From positions 434,001-498,000 of the forward strand of contig JANSWU010000002.1 in the NCBI GenBank assembly GCA_024743315.1: a DNA stretch of 64,000 bases. The letters run 5' to 3'. Numbering within the stretch: position 1 is the first letter of the stretch; every line of letters begins with the position of its first letter. The notes beneath the pieces were generated by a model, which was not told the DNA's origin, searched no databases, and worked only from the letters and a program-made list of their open reading frames with translations. The DNA comes from Hyphomonadaceae bacterium. GTDB taxonomy: Bacteria > Pseudomonadota > Alphaproteobacteria > Caulobacterales > Hyphomonadaceae. The translations under genes and the position numbers were made by a program. Below, piece by piece: positions 37,281 to 46,516 of the stretch.

Positions 37281-37649
37281 ATGCTGGCTTATGTCACGCT
37301 TGGGTCGAATGATACGAAAAAAGCGCTGGAATTTTACGACGCGGTGCTGGGCGAAGTCGGTGCCAAACGCTTTTTCGACAATGGTCGCCTGTATTTTTAC
37401 GGCACTGCGCCCGGACAACCCATGTTGGCGATCGGTGGTCCATATGACGAATCAGAAGCGACTTGCGGAAATGGCGTCATGCCGGCTATCGCGGCGCCGG
37501 ATAATGAAACCGTTGACCGGGTCTATGCCAAGGCGATTGAGCTTGGTGCGCAAAGTGAAGGCGAACCTGGGCAGCGTATGCCAACTTTTTATGGCGCCTA
37601 TTTTCGCGATCCGGATGGTCATAAGATTTGCATTTGCAAACTCGGCTAA
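37281..37649 (+). CDS. VOC-superfamily (glyoxalase-like) protein
   Basis: A 122-residue protein with two beta-alpha-beta-beta-beta halves (YVTLGSNDTKKALEFYDAVL; YGAYFRDPDGHKICICKLG). The family includes glyoxalases, dioxygenases and antibiotic-binding proteins, and no specific member can be named. AGGAGGACGGC precedes the ATG. It is divergent from the SDR gene and followed by a hairpin. Confidence 0.82.
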   Translation: MLAYVTLGSNDTKKALEFYDAVLGEVGAKRFFDNGRLYFYGTAPGQPMLAIGGPYDESEATCGNGVMPAIAAPDNETVDRVYAKAIELGAQSEGEPGQRMPTFYGAYFRDPDGHKICICKLG

Positions 37650-37667
37650 GACGGAACTCACACAAAG

Positions 37668-37704
37668 ACTAGCCCGCTCCGAATGAGCGGGTTAGTCGTG
37701 TTTT
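37668..37704 (+). terminator. Hairpin terminator after the VOC gene
   Basis: ACTAGCCCGCTC (37668-37679) pairs with GAGCGGGTTAGT (37685-37696) with one G-U pair; CGTGTTTT follows. The T run is short and displaced, so termination may be partial. Confidence 0.65.
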
Positions 37705-37732
37705 CGGTGTCTGATTATCCTGGGAGTGGCTG

Positions 37733-39010
37733 ATGGAATGGGGTTGGGACAATGCGCGAGCGTTTCTGGGGATCGCGCTGATCTTTGCGATCGCCTGGGG
37801 CTTGTCGGAGAATAAAAAGGCGTTTCCCTGGAAAATCGTGCTTGGCGCGATTGGGATTCAATTTGCCTTCGCCTTGATCCTGTTCGGCATCCCAATCATT
37901 CGAGAGGCTTTGTTTGCCGCGAATATTGTTGTCGACAGCCTCATCGCGGCCACAGCATATGGTACGCAATTTGTGTTCGGGCCGACATTCGGGACTCAAG
38001 CCGGCTGGGAAGAATTGACCGGCCAACCTGGACCGATTTTTGCCGTCCACTTATTGCCATTGATCATTGTCGTTGCAGCGCTCTCGGCCATGTTGTGGCA
38101 CTGGCACATTCTGCGCTGGGTTACCAAAGGATTTGCCTCAATATTTCGGCGCCTGATGGGGCTGGGCGGGGCGACGTCCCTGGCGGTCTCTGCCAATGTC
38201 TTCATGGGCATGACCGAAGCTCCGGTTCTGGTCAAACCCTACCTGAAAGGCATGACGCGGTCCGAGATATTCATTCTCATGGTCGCCGGATTTGCCACAG
38301 TCGCGGGCAGCGTTCTGGTCCTTTATGGCGTGTTTTTGCAAGACGTTCTGCCGAATGCGCTCGGGCAATTGCTGGCCGCATCTTTGATTGCGGCCCCGGC
38401 TGCAGTCGCGCTGGCGCTGGTGATGATCCCGGAAAGCGTTGATTCGAAGCTCCGCGCGCACGAGCCGGACTTTGAATATGAATCGACCATGGATGCGTTC
38501 GCGACAGGGGCCTCGGACGGCCTGAAGATCCTGGCCAATATCGTTACTATGTTGATCGCCGCATTTGCACTGCTTTTCCTGTTCAACAATGCCCTCAGCG
38601 CGCTTCCGGATGTCGCCGGCGCGCCGCTATCGATTGAACGCGTGCTGGGCTGGGTGTTCGCTCCGATTATGTACATGGTGGGTGTGCCCATGTCGGAAGC
38701 GGCGCAATCGGGCTCCCTGATTGGCATCAAGACCGTACTGACCGAATTCGTTGCCTTCCTGCAATTGGCCGGAGAAGGCGGGGAAGGGCTGTCCGAGCGT
38801 TCGGCGATGATCACAGCGCACGCGATTTGCGGTTTCGCCAATTTCGGTTCTATCGGCATCCTGATCGGGGGCCTATCGATTATTGAGCCGCAGCGTCGCA
38901 CGACCTTCTTGGAATTGGCCTGGAAAACCCTAGTTGCTGGGACATTGGCCACCTGTCTTTCGGGGGCCGTGGTGGGCGCCTTGCCCGCTGCTCTGTTCTT
39001 CGGAAGCTAA
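37733..39010 (+). CDS. Concentrative nucleoside transporter (NupC/CNT family)
   Basis: A 425-residue inner-membrane nucleoside/cation symporter. Multiple hydrophobic helices are present; family motifs include VFGPTFGTQAGWEELTGQPG near 80, VFMGMTEAPVLVKPYL near 160, and MGVPMSEAAQSGSLIG-like YMVGVPMSEAAQSG near 320. It imports nucleosides with H+ or Na+. A TonB-dependent receptor starts nine bases later, suggesting a matched outer-membrane step. Confidence 0.9.
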   Translation: MEWGWDNARAFLGIALIFAIAWGLSENKKAFPWKIVLGAIGIQFAFALILFGIPIIREALFAANIVVDSLIAATAYGTQFVFGPTFGTQAGWEELTGQPGPIFAVHLLPLIIVVAALSAMLWHWHILRWVTKGFASIFRRLMGLGGATSLAVSANVFMGMTEAPVLVKPYLKGMTRSEIFILMVAGFATVAGSVLVLYGVFLQDVLPNALGQLLAASLIAAPAAVALALVMIPESVDSKLRAHEPDFEYESTMDAFATGASDGLKILANIVTMLIAAFALLFLFNNALSALPDVAGAPLSIERVLGWVFAPIMYMVGVPMSEAAQSGSLIGIKTVLTEFVAFLQLAGEGGEGLSERSAMITAHAICGFANFGSIGILIGGLSIIEPQRRTTFLELAWKTLVAGTLATCLSGAVVGALPAALFFGS

Positions 39011-39019
39011 AGGACCCGA

Positions 39020-41146
39020 ATGATGCGATCAGTCCTGTACTCGGCGGCGGCCCTGTGTCTCGTCGGACAAGCCCATGCGCAATTCGCTTATGAAGAAGCT
39101 CAAAAGGAAGTGTCTGCTGCGCAGATCGCCTGCCTCGTCGAACGCGGCCTCGAACCGACCGCTTCCTCACCTTTTTGCCCAGACCGCACCAACCGGGTCC
39201 TCGCCACGATTACGACCTATGGCGATCGCAGTCCGGAAGGGGCGGGTGCCGTGTCGATCCTCGATGCCGAAACGATTGCAACCATCGCTGCCGATCACCC
39301 GGCTGAGCTCCTCAATACGCTTCCAGGTGTCAATATCCATACCAATTCGGGCCAGGAACACCTGATCGCCATTCGCTCACCCGTGCTAACTGGGGGCGCC
39401 GGGCAAGGCAGCTTCCTGATCCTCGAAAACGGCGTACCAACGCGGTCGCCGGCCTTTGGCAATGTGAATAGCCTGCTGGAGCCTCATCATGAGACGGCGA
39501 AAGCGATTGAGGTGGTGCGCGGGCCGGGATCAGCGAAATATGGCTCGAACGCCGTGCATGGGCTGATCAATACGATCCTGACAGATCCGAGCGGTGCGGC
39601 GTTGAAGCAGTTGAATGCCTCATATGGCAGCCTGGGGCGCTATAAAGGCGATCTGATCTATGATCAGGGCTATCTCGGCCGCGCATCCATGTCCGTGCAG
39701 AAAGATACCGGATGGCGAGATAATACGGGTCTGTTTCAGCTGAAAGGATCCGGGGTGGCTGAAACAGTTTTTGCGGGATGGAATGTGACCGCCTGGGCCT
39801 CGGCCTCTTATCTCGAACAGGAAACGGCGGATTTCATCCAAGGCCCGGATGCCTATGAGGATCGCGATCTGGCTAAAGGCAATGATGACCCGCTGGCCTA
39901 TCGCGATGCCTGGTCTGCGCGCGGGGCGATGCGTCTCGAGCGAGAGCTCGCGGAAGGTACGCTGACCCTGACCCCGTTTGCGCGAACCCAGCAAATGGAC
40001 TTTCGCCAGCATTTCTTGCCGTATCGCGGGTTTGAGAAGAATGGGCACACTGGCATTGGCCTGATGAGTCGATTTGAAAAAGAAGAGTCGGATCAGCTGA
40101 CCTGGCGCCTTGGCGCGGATGTTGATTTGGCGACGGGATATTTACGCGAAACCCAGCCTGAACCATTCGGCTTTTTTCCGGGGGACACGCGTTTTCCCGT
40201 TGGCGTCCATTATGACTATACGGTCGATACTCTGGTCGGCGCGCTTTGGGGGGAGCTAGACTTTGAGCTCACTGACAAGCTCACCGTACTTGGCGGCCTG
40301 CGGGCAGAAGCGCATGCCTATGATTATCAGACCGATGCGCCGGTTGGGATCAATGGGCGGTTCAACGTTCCCGCCGATCGCACGGACACGTTTGACTTTG
40401 TGACGCCAAAACTGGGCCTGGTCTTCGCAGCCAGCCAAAGCATCGATCTCTATGCCAATTATGCCCGCGGTAGCCGAGCTCCGCAGGCCAGTGACCTATA
40501 TCGTCTGCAATCCCAGCAAGGGGTTGCGGAGGCGGAAGTCGAGACTTTGGATAGCTTTGAAATAGGGGCGCGCGGAAATATTGGAGGCGGGGATCTTGTG
40601 TTCGATGTTGCGGCTTATTCGGCCGACAAAGACAATTTCTTCTTCCGAGACTCCGACGGCTTGAATGTGACCGACGGCTCGACCCGCCATCAAGGGATCG
40701 AACTCGCCGCTCTTTGGACGATCAGCGATCAGGTGACACTGTCGGGCAACCTCTCCTGGTCGGATCAGGTCTACACGTTCGACCGGATCGTCGGAAACGG
40801 TTCGGAAATCATTCGCGATGGCAACCAAATCGACACGGCCCCCGAATGGTTGGGTGGGGCAACGCTCACTTGGTTGCCAAACGATGCGTTCCGTTTGGAA
40901 ATTTCCGCTGATTATGTTGGCGAATATTTTACCAACCCGGCCAACACGGAAGATTATCCGGGGCATTTTGTGGCCAATGCGCGTGCAGCCTATATCGTCT
41001 CAGATGCGCTCGAAGCCTTTGTTATTGTTCGTAATTTGGCAGACGAGACGTATGCCGATCGGGGAGATTTCGCGTTTGGCAATGAACGATACTTCCCGGG
41101 CGAGCCCTTGAATGTCACGATCGGCATCCGAAAACTGTTCAATTAG
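39020..41146 (+). CDS. TonB-dependent outer-membrane receptor, probably for nucleosides
   Basis: A 708-residue receptor. A signal peptide (cleavage after AHA) is followed by an unusual ~40-residue stretch with two Cys (IACLVERGLEPTASSPFCPD), then the plug domain (SILDAETIATIAADHPAELL, VVRGPGSAKYGSNAVHGLIN) and a 22-strand-type barrel ending in LNVTIGIRKLFN with aromatic C-terminal Phe-Asn. It directly follows the CNT permease, so a nucleoside or nucleoside-containing ligand is inferred. AAAGGA lies before the first of two ATGs. Confidence 0.88.
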   Translation: MMRSVLYSAAALCLVGQAHAQFAYEEAQKEVSAAQIACLVERGLEPTASSPFCPDRTNRVLATITTYGDRSPEGAGAVSILDAETIATIAADHPAELLNTLPGVNIHTNSGQEHLIAIRSPVLTGGAGQGSFLILENGVPTRSPAFGNVNSLLEPHHETAKAIEVVRGPGSAKYGSNAVHGLINTILTDPSGAALKQLNASYGSLGRYKGDLIYDQGYLGRASMSVQKDTGWRDNTGLFQLKGSGVAETVFAGWNVTAWASASYLEQETADFIQGPDAYEDRDLAKGNDDPLAYRDAWSARGAMRLERELAEGTLTLTPFARTQQMDFRQHFLPYRGFEKNGHTGIGLMSRFEKEESDQLTWRLGADVDLATGYLRETQPEPFGFFPGDTRFPVGVHYDYTVDTLVGALWGELDFELTDKLTVLGGLRAEAHAYDYQTDAPVGINGRFNVPADRTDTFDFVTPKLGLVFAASQSIDLYANYARGSRAPQASDLYRLQSQQGVAEAEVETLDSFEIGARGNIGGGDLVFDVAAYSADKDNFFFRDSDGLNVTDGSTRHQGIELAALWTISDQVTLSGNLSWSDQVYTFDRIVGNGSEIIRDGNQIDTAPEWLGGATLTWLPNDAFRLEISADYVGEYFTNPANTEDYPGHFVANARAAYIVSDALEAFVIVRNLADETYADRGDFAFGNERYFPGEPLNVTIGIRKLFN

Positions 41147-41173
41147 ATAAGACACAAAGCTTGGGAGGTCAGC

Positions 41174-41782
41174 TTGCAACTCTATCATGCACCGAAAGCG
41201 GTCAATCCGGAACGTACCTACAATTTCCTGAAAGCCAAAGGCAAGCTCGACGCGGTTGAGATTGTCGAAATCTCGATCATGAAAGGCGAGCATAAACAGC
41301 CAGAGTATCGAAAACTGTCCCCGTTCGCGCAGGTGCCGGTTCTGGTGCTTGATGATGGCACAGCGATCACTGAAAGCCGCGCGATTTGTAGTTATTTCGA
41401 GGCCCTGTTCCCGGAGCCCAACCTAATGGGCGTGGACGCAAAGGAAAAAGGTCTGATCGAAATGTGGGACCGGCGGATCGAGTTCATGATGATGGCGCAA
41501 TTTGCGACCTGGTTCCGAAATGCCCATCCAATCATGGCGCCGCTTGAAAACCCGCAATTGCCCGACGCCGCGGCCAAGGCCGAAAAGAGCGTCAAGAAAT
41601 TCGTATCCCGTCTCGACCAGCATCTTGATGGAAAAGACTGGGTGGCGGCGGACCGATTCTCAATTGCCGATATCACGCTCTTCCTGACCTGCGGGTTTTG
41701 CAGCGTGATGCAATGGAAGCCGCATCGAGAGTTTGAGCATATCTCAAACCATTATGGGCGGGTGAAGGAACACCTAGCTTAA
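41174..41782 (+). CDS. Glutathione S-transferase family protein
   Basis: A 202-residue GST with an N-terminal thioredoxin fold (LSPFAQVPVLVLDDGTAITES gives the cis-Pro and the glutathione-binding Glu-Ser) and a helical C-domain. It starts with TTG at a GGGAGG site 28 bases after the TonB receptor. The last nine bases overlap the 3' end of convergent nnrD. Confidence 0.84.
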   Translation: MQLYHAPKAVNPERTYNFLKAKGKLDAVEIVEISIMKGEHKQPEYRKLSPFAQVPVLVLDDGTAITESRAICSYFEALFPEPNLMGVDAKEKGLIEMWDRRIEFMMMAQFATWFRNAHPIMAPLENPQLPDAAAKAEKSVKKFVSRLDQHLDGKDWVAADRFSIADITLFLTCGFCSVMQWKPHREFEHISNHYGRVKEHLA

Positions 41783-42550
41783 GACGCCGCGCAACAGTGT
41801 CGGCAGGGTCTGGATCAAGTCCTGCGGGATCAGACCGATCCCGATATCTTGACCCGCTTTTCCGTGCAGCCAAACCCCTGCGCAGGCAGCATCGAAAGGC
41901 GGCATGCCTTGTGCGACCAGTCCGGCAATCATGCCCGCCAGGACATCGCCTGTGCCAGCTTTCGCGAGATAAGGCGAAGCGGTAACATTTATCACGGTCT
42001 CCCCGTCCGGAGACGCGATGATGGTTTCTGGTCCTTTGAGGACGACCACGCAATTAAAATCGGCCGCGGCTCGCTGTGCGGCCGCCTTACGGTTTGCTCT
42101 GAGGGGGCCGAAATAGCGCGTGAATTCGCCCTCATGAGGAGTGACGATTGTGTTCGAGCGCGAGGGGACTTCAGCGAGCAATCGGATCGCATCGGCATCA
42201 AGAATGATGGGAACCGACGGATCAGCGCTTTTCAGGGTCTCCGCTTGCGCATCACTGCACCCACCAGGCCCGGCGAGGAGGGCGCTCGGCTGATTGATCG
42301 CGGAGAGACCTTCCTCAGAAACCATTATATCCGCTGGCAAGGTCGACCGATAGGTTGGCGCCTGCTGGTCGCTTAAAACCGTGACGAGACCGCTGCCAAT
42401 CCGCGAGGCGCTCTCCGCTGCAAGCCGGGTCGCGCCGGTAAATCTTTCGGCCCCGAACACGACAAGATGGCCGCGATCATATTTGTGGGCGTTATCTGCA
42501 GGGATTGGGAAAGCGTCACGCCAGAGAGAAGGGGAGTTCTCCAGCGTCAT
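41774..42550 (-). CDS. nnrD: ADP-dependent NAD(P)H-hydrate dehydratase, dehydratase domain only
   Basis: A 258-residue ribokinase-fold enzyme that dehydrates damaged NAD(P)HX. KAGTGDVLAGMIAGL forms the anion hole and VTPHEGEFTRYFG the substrate region. In many bacteria this domain is fused to an N-terminal YjeF_N epimerase; here the protein starts with the dehydratase fold (HKYDRGHLVVFGAERFTGAT) and no epimerase is encoded beside it. It is three bases downstream of trmFO on the same strand. Confidence 0.88.
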   Translation of the reverse strand: MTLENSPSLWRDAFPIPADNAHKYDRGHLVVFGAERFTGATRLAAESASRIGSGLVTVLSDQQAPTYRSTLPADIMVSEEGLSAINQPSALLAGPGGCSDAQAETLKSADPSVPIILDADAIRLLAEVPSRSNTIVTPHEGEFTRYFGPLRANRKAAAQRAAADFNCVVVLKGPETIIASPDGETVINVTASPYLAKAGTGDVLAGMIAGLVAQGMPPFDAACAGVWLHGKAGQDIGIGLIPQDLIQTLPTLLRGVLS

Positions 42551-42553
42551 GTC

Positions 42554-43975
42554 TTATTCCGCTGCAACCGGCTCTAGTGCCTGTGCTTCGAGCCAGGCGC
42601 TGACATCGCGCAGGGCCCGAGAGGCTTGGGCCCGTTTCTTGGCGCGACCCTTATCCTTGCCGCGCAATCGCTTGCCGGTTTCCGGGTCCTTGGTTTGCAC
42701 TTCATCCGGATCAGCCGGCGGGAACAGACCAAAATTGACATTCATTGGCTGGAACGTGGCTTTGCCCTCGAGATGCCCGCCTGTAATATGCTTGACGAGT
42801 GCGCCTAAAGCTGTGGTTTCGGGCGGGTTCGGAAGATCAATCCCCAATCGGTCCGCAGCGGCGAAGCGACCGGCGAGGAGGCCCATCGCAGCGCTTTCGA
42901 CATAGCCTTCAACGCCCGTGACCTGTCCGGCAAACCGCAGCCGCGGCATGGATTTCAGGCGTAGCCTCTGGTCAAGCAGTTTCGGCGAGTTCAGGAATGT
43001 GTTGCGGTGAATGCCGCCCAGCCGTGCGAATTGAGCGTTTTCAAGTCCCGGAATCATGCGGAAAATCTCTGCTTGCGCGCCGTATTTCAGCTTGGTCTGG
43101 AACCCGACCATGTTCCACAGCGTGCCAAGTGCATTGTCCTGGCGGAGTTGCACAATGGCGTGGGCCTTGACCTCGGGATTATGCGGATTGGTCAGGCCAA
43201 CTGGCTTCATTGGTCCATAGCGGAGCGTTTCGCGTCCGCGTTCGGCCATGACTTCAATCGGCAGACAGCCCTCGAAATAGGGCGTGTCTTTTTCCCAGTC
43301 CTTGAACTCCGTTTTCTCGCCCTCGATCAAGGCATCGATGAATGCGTTATATTGCTGCTCATCCATGGCGCAGTTGATGTACGCGGCCGTATCGCCGTGG
43401 GGGCCGGGCTTATCATAGCGTGACTGGCGCCAGGCTTTGTCCATGTCGATGCTATCGAGATAGATGATCGGGGCAATGGCATCGAAAAAGGCGAGGTCGT
43501 CCTCTCCCGTTTCGGCCCGTACTGCTTCGGCGAGGGCAATCGATGTCAGTGGTCCGGTGGCGATGATTACATTTGTCCAGTCAGCCGGCGGCAATCCCGA
43601 GATCTCTTCACGAATAATCGTGATAAGCGGATGCGCCTCGAGCTTTGATGTGACCGCATCGGCAAAGCCTTCGCGATCGACCGCAAGCGCGCTTCCGGCA
43701 GGGACCTGGTGCTGATCAGCGGTCGGAATGATGATCCCATTGGCGCGGCGCATTTCTTCATGCAACACGCCGACCGCATTCAGCTCATGGTCGTCCGAAC
43801 GGAATGAATTTGAGCAAACCAGTTCTGCCAATTTGTCGGTCTGGTGGGCGTCGGTGCCTTTAACGCCGCGCATTTCGTGCAAAATGACGGGGACGCCCAG
43901 ATTGGCAGCTTGCCAGGCGGCTTCCGATCCGGCCATGCCGCCGCCAATGATGTGAATTGGATCAATCGTGCTCAT
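42554..43975 (-). CDS. trmFO: Folate- and FAD-dependent tRNA (uracil-5-)-methyltransferase TrmFO
   Basis: A 473-residue flavoprotein making m5U54 in tRNA with methylene-THF as carbon donor. The FAD site is [15 protein letters not shown] at the N-terminus. The two catalytic Cys are visible in [12 protein letters not shown] and [15 protein letters not shown]. The ATG at 43975 places the Rossmann glycine motif at the usual distance; the open frame extends another 21 codons. A basic C-terminal part ([14 protein letters not shown]) is present. It is divergent from the TldD/PmbA gene. Confidence 0.93.
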   Translation of the reverse strand: MSTIDPIHIIGGGMAGSEAAWQAANLGVPVILHEMRGVKGTDAHQTDKLAELVCSNSFRSDDHELNAVGVLHEEMRRANGIIIPTADQHQVPAGSALAVDREGFADAVTSKLEAHPLITIIREEISGLPPADWTNVIIATGPLTSIALAEAVRAETGEDDLAFFDAIAPIIYLDSIDMDKAWRQSRYDKPGPHGDTAAYINCAMDEQQYNAFIDALIEGEKTEFKDWEKDTPYFEGCLPIEVMAERGRETLRYGPMKPVGLTNPHNPEVKAHAIVQLRQDNALGTLWNMVGFQTKLKYGAQAEIFRMIPGLENAQFARLGGIHRNTFLNSPKLLDQRLRLKSMPRLRFAGQVTGVEGYVESAAMGLLAGRFAAADRLGIDLPNPPETTALGALVKHITGGHLEGKATFQPMNVNFGLFPPADPDEVQTKDPETGKRLRGKDKGRAKKRAQASRALRDVSAWLEAQALEPVAAE

Positions 43976-44057
43976 GTCCGCGATGTGCGTCCGATCCTGC
44001 TTTTGGTCAAGCACAACGTGGCAGACAGGGGTAGGCATGACTGTCGAGCCTCTCTAA

Positions 44058-45413
44058 ATGAGGCGGATGACAAAACATGAGCGCTCACCCGACACCATCC
44101 TCTCCAAATTGATCGACACTTGCCTCAAGGCTGGCGCTAGTGATGCCGACGCGTCCTTCGGCCGATCAGATGGCGTCAGCGTCGAGGTGCGCGACGGCAA
44201 GCTTGAGGGCATTGAGCGCTCAGAATCGCAAGGCGTTTCGTTGCGCTGCTTTTTTGGCCAACGTCAGGCATCCGTATCTGGCTCCGACACGTCAGATGAG
44301 GCCCTGGCCACGCTCGCGGAGCGTTGCGTTGCGATGGCCAAGGTGGTGCCGGAAGACCCATATTGCGGCCTCGCGCCAGAAAGTGACCTGGCCAAATCAC
44401 TGCCCAAGATTGACGTTGCCGGAGACGGCCAAATTTCGATTGAAACGCTTGAAGAAGATGCCCTCAAGGCAGAGGCGGCAGCGTTGGCTGTTTCTGGTGT
44501 GAAACAGGTTTCCGGCTGCGGCAATGGCTGGTCTGTCAGTGAGCGCTGGGTTGCAGCCAGCAACGGATTTTCGGCGCATCGCATCGCAGGGTCGACTGGG
44601 CTGGGGCTGGCGGCTGTGGCGGAACAGGATGGCGCCATGGAGCGTGATTATGAAAGTCGCTCCGTACGCCGCCTCGAGGATCGTCCAAACGCCGAGGAGA
44701 TTGGTCGGATCGCCGGTGAGCGCGCGGTGGCACGCCTTGGACCGAGAAAAATCAAAACCCAAACCGGCGCGGTGATTTATGATCGTCGTGTGGCCGGCAG
44801 CCTAATCGGTGCCTTTTTATCTGCGATCAGTGGCCCCAGTGTTGCGCGGGGTGTATCCTTCCTGAAGGATCAAATGGGCGAGCAAGTCTTTGCACCGGGG
44901 GTGAACCTGGTCGATGATCCGTTTCGGACCCGAGGGATGGGCTCGCGCGCGCATGATGGAGAAGGGCGGGCCGTTTCCCGTGTCAATTTGATTGAGAACG
45001 GGGTTTTGACCCGATGGTTGCTCAACGGCGCCTCCGCGAAACAACTCAATCTGGCGCCAAATGGGCATGCCAGTAGCGGATTTGGCGCCACACCGGGCGT
45101 CGGCGTTTCGAATGCGTTTATCGAAGCGGGGTCACAATCGCCGCAAGACTTGATGCGCTCGGTCGGAAAGGGTTTGCTGGTGAAGGATATGTTTGGTCCG
45201 TCGATCAATCCGAATACGGGCGACTATTCTGTTGGCGTCGCGGGGTTCTGGTTCGAAAACGGCGAAATCCAGCATCCGGTTTCGGAAGTAACCATTGCCG
45301 GGGATCTGCCGAGCATGTTCAAGCGCCTGGTCCCGGCGTCTGATTTGGAGTTCCGCGGAACCCGCGATGCGCCGTCCATCTTGATTGAGGATATGTCGAT
45401 TGCCGGCGAGTGA
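44058..45413 (+). CDS. TldD/PmbA-family metalloprotease subunit
   Basis: A 451-residue protein of the PmbA/TldE type. The TldD-TldE pair removes leader peptides from modified peptides and degrades CcdA. VRDGKLEGIERSESQGVSLR near residue 45 and the C-terminal FWFENGEIQHPVSEVTIAG are characteristic; the HExxxH motif of TldD is not visible, so this is the PmbA/TldE-like subunit. ATG at 44067 is an alternative start with GAGG close upstream. Its 3' end overlaps the next gene. Confidence 0.85.
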   Translation: MRRMTKHERSPDTILSKLIDTCLKAGASDADASFGRSDGVSVEVRDGKLEGIERSESQGVSLRCFFGQRQASVSGSDTSDEALATLAERCVAMAKVVPEDPYCGLAPESDLAKSLPKIDVAGDGQISIETLEEDALKAEAAALAVSGVKQVSGCGNGWSVSERWVAASNGFSAHRIAGSTGLGLAAVAEQDGAMERDYESRSVRRLEDRPNAEEIGRIAGERAVARLGPRKIKTQTGAVIYDRRVAGSLIGAFLSAISGPSVARGVSFLKDQMGEQVFAPGVNLVDDPFRTRGMGSRAHDGEGRAVSRVNLIENGVLTRWLLNGASAKQLNLAPNGHASSGFGATPGVGVSNAFIEAGSQSPQDLMRSVGKGLLVKDMFGPSINPNTGDYSVGVAGFWFENGEIQHPVSEVTIAGDLPSMFKRLVPASDLEFRGTRDAPSILIEDMSIAGE

Positions 45414-46515
45414 CCTTGATCTCGAAGATCTGGCAACCTTAAAAGCCGTTGCGGCTGAAGCCGCCGCGCTCGCGCTTGATTATTTTGAACGCTCCGATGT
45501 TCGCTTTTGGGATAAATCCAAAGGGCATCCGGTCACCGAAGCCGATATTGCCGTCAACAATCTGATCAAGGACCGCCTGATGACGGCGCGCCCGGATTAT
45601 GGCTGGTTGTCCGAAGAAACGGCGCTGAGCAACACCACGCGCACGGCCGAGCGGGTTTGGATTGTCGATCCGATCGATGGCACGCGCGCCTTCATGCGCC
45701 AGCAGCCTTATTGGTGTGTTGGTATGGGGGTGTTGCAGCGTGGCCGCCCTCACGCCGCCGTGGTGCAAGCGCCGGTGCTCGGCGAGACCTATAGTGCGGT
45801 CCTTGGCGGTGGCGCATTCTTGAATGGCCAGCGTTTGAGCGTCACCGGCTGCAGCCAGGAAGATGGCTGCCGGATCATCACCAATAAGGGGATGCTCACA
45901 CATCCCGCTTGGCCGGTGCCGTGGCCGGACATGACACTCGCTGACCCAAAGCCGAATGCGACTCTGATTCGGCTATGCTGGGTCGCCAGTGGGAAATATG
46001 ATGCCGTATTGACCTTGTGGCGTAAATCCGACTGGGATCTCGCCCCAGGTGCACTCATCGTTGAGGAGGCCGGCGGGATCGCCACCACGCATCTTGGTGA
46101 GCCCTATCTGTTCAATCGCGGAGAACCTGCACAAAGAAGTCTTCTCGCGGCTGGAAAGGCCCTGCATTCCCTGTTATCAGCCCGAGTCAAAGGCGTGCGG
46201 CTGCCAGATCCGAATTGGACCGTACGCCCATATGAGAAAACACAGACAACGGAGCGCCGAGCTATGGGCGAGACAACTGAGACCAGACAACTGCTTCACA
46301 TCGTAATCGGTGGGGAACTCAAGGATGTCACGGATGTTGAGTTTGAAGATCTGTCAAAGATCGATTTTGTCGGTGCCTATCCGAGCTACAAAGAAGCGTA
46401 TGATGCCTGGAAAGGCGCGGCGCAGCGCACTGTAGACAATGCCGAGACGCGGTATTTTATTCTCCATGCGCACAAGCTGCTCGACCCAGAAACCGGTGAT
46501 CACCATCACGTCTAA
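45400..46515 (+). CDS. Inositol-monophosphatase-family phosphatase fused to DUF4170
   Basis: A 371-residue continuous frame. The first ~270 residues are an IMPase/CysQ-type phosphatase with metal motifs LSEET, VDPIDGTRAFM and SDWDLAPGALIVEEAGG. The last ~80 residues (LLHIVIGGELKDV...AYDAWKGAAQRTVDNAETRYF) match DUF4170, a small protein usually encoded separately after this gene in Alphaproteobacteria. Met at 46264 could start a separate DUF4170 protein in the same frame. No ATG suits the start; TTG at 45400 lies nine bases after GAGG. 3'-phosphoadenosine phosphate or inositol phosphate are possible substrates. Confidence 0.78.
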   Translation: MPASDLDLEDLATLKAVAAEAAALALDYFERSDVRFWDKSKGHPVTEADIAVNNLIKDRLMTARPDYGWLSEETALSNTTRTAERVWIVDPIDGTRAFMRQQPYWCVGMGVLQRGRPHAAVVQAPVLGETYSAVLGGGAFLNGQRLSVTGCSQEDGCRIITNKGMLTHPAWPVPWPDMTLADPKPNATLIRLCWVASGKYDAVLTLWRKSDWDLAPGALIVEEAGGIATTHLGEPYLFNRGEPAQRSLLAAGKALHSLLSARVKGVRLPDPNWTVRPYEKTQTTERRAMGETTETRQLLHIVIGGELKDVTDVEFEDLSKIDFVGAYPSYKEAYDAWKGAAQRTVDNAETRYFILHAHKLLDPETGDHHHV

Positions 46516-46516
46516 G

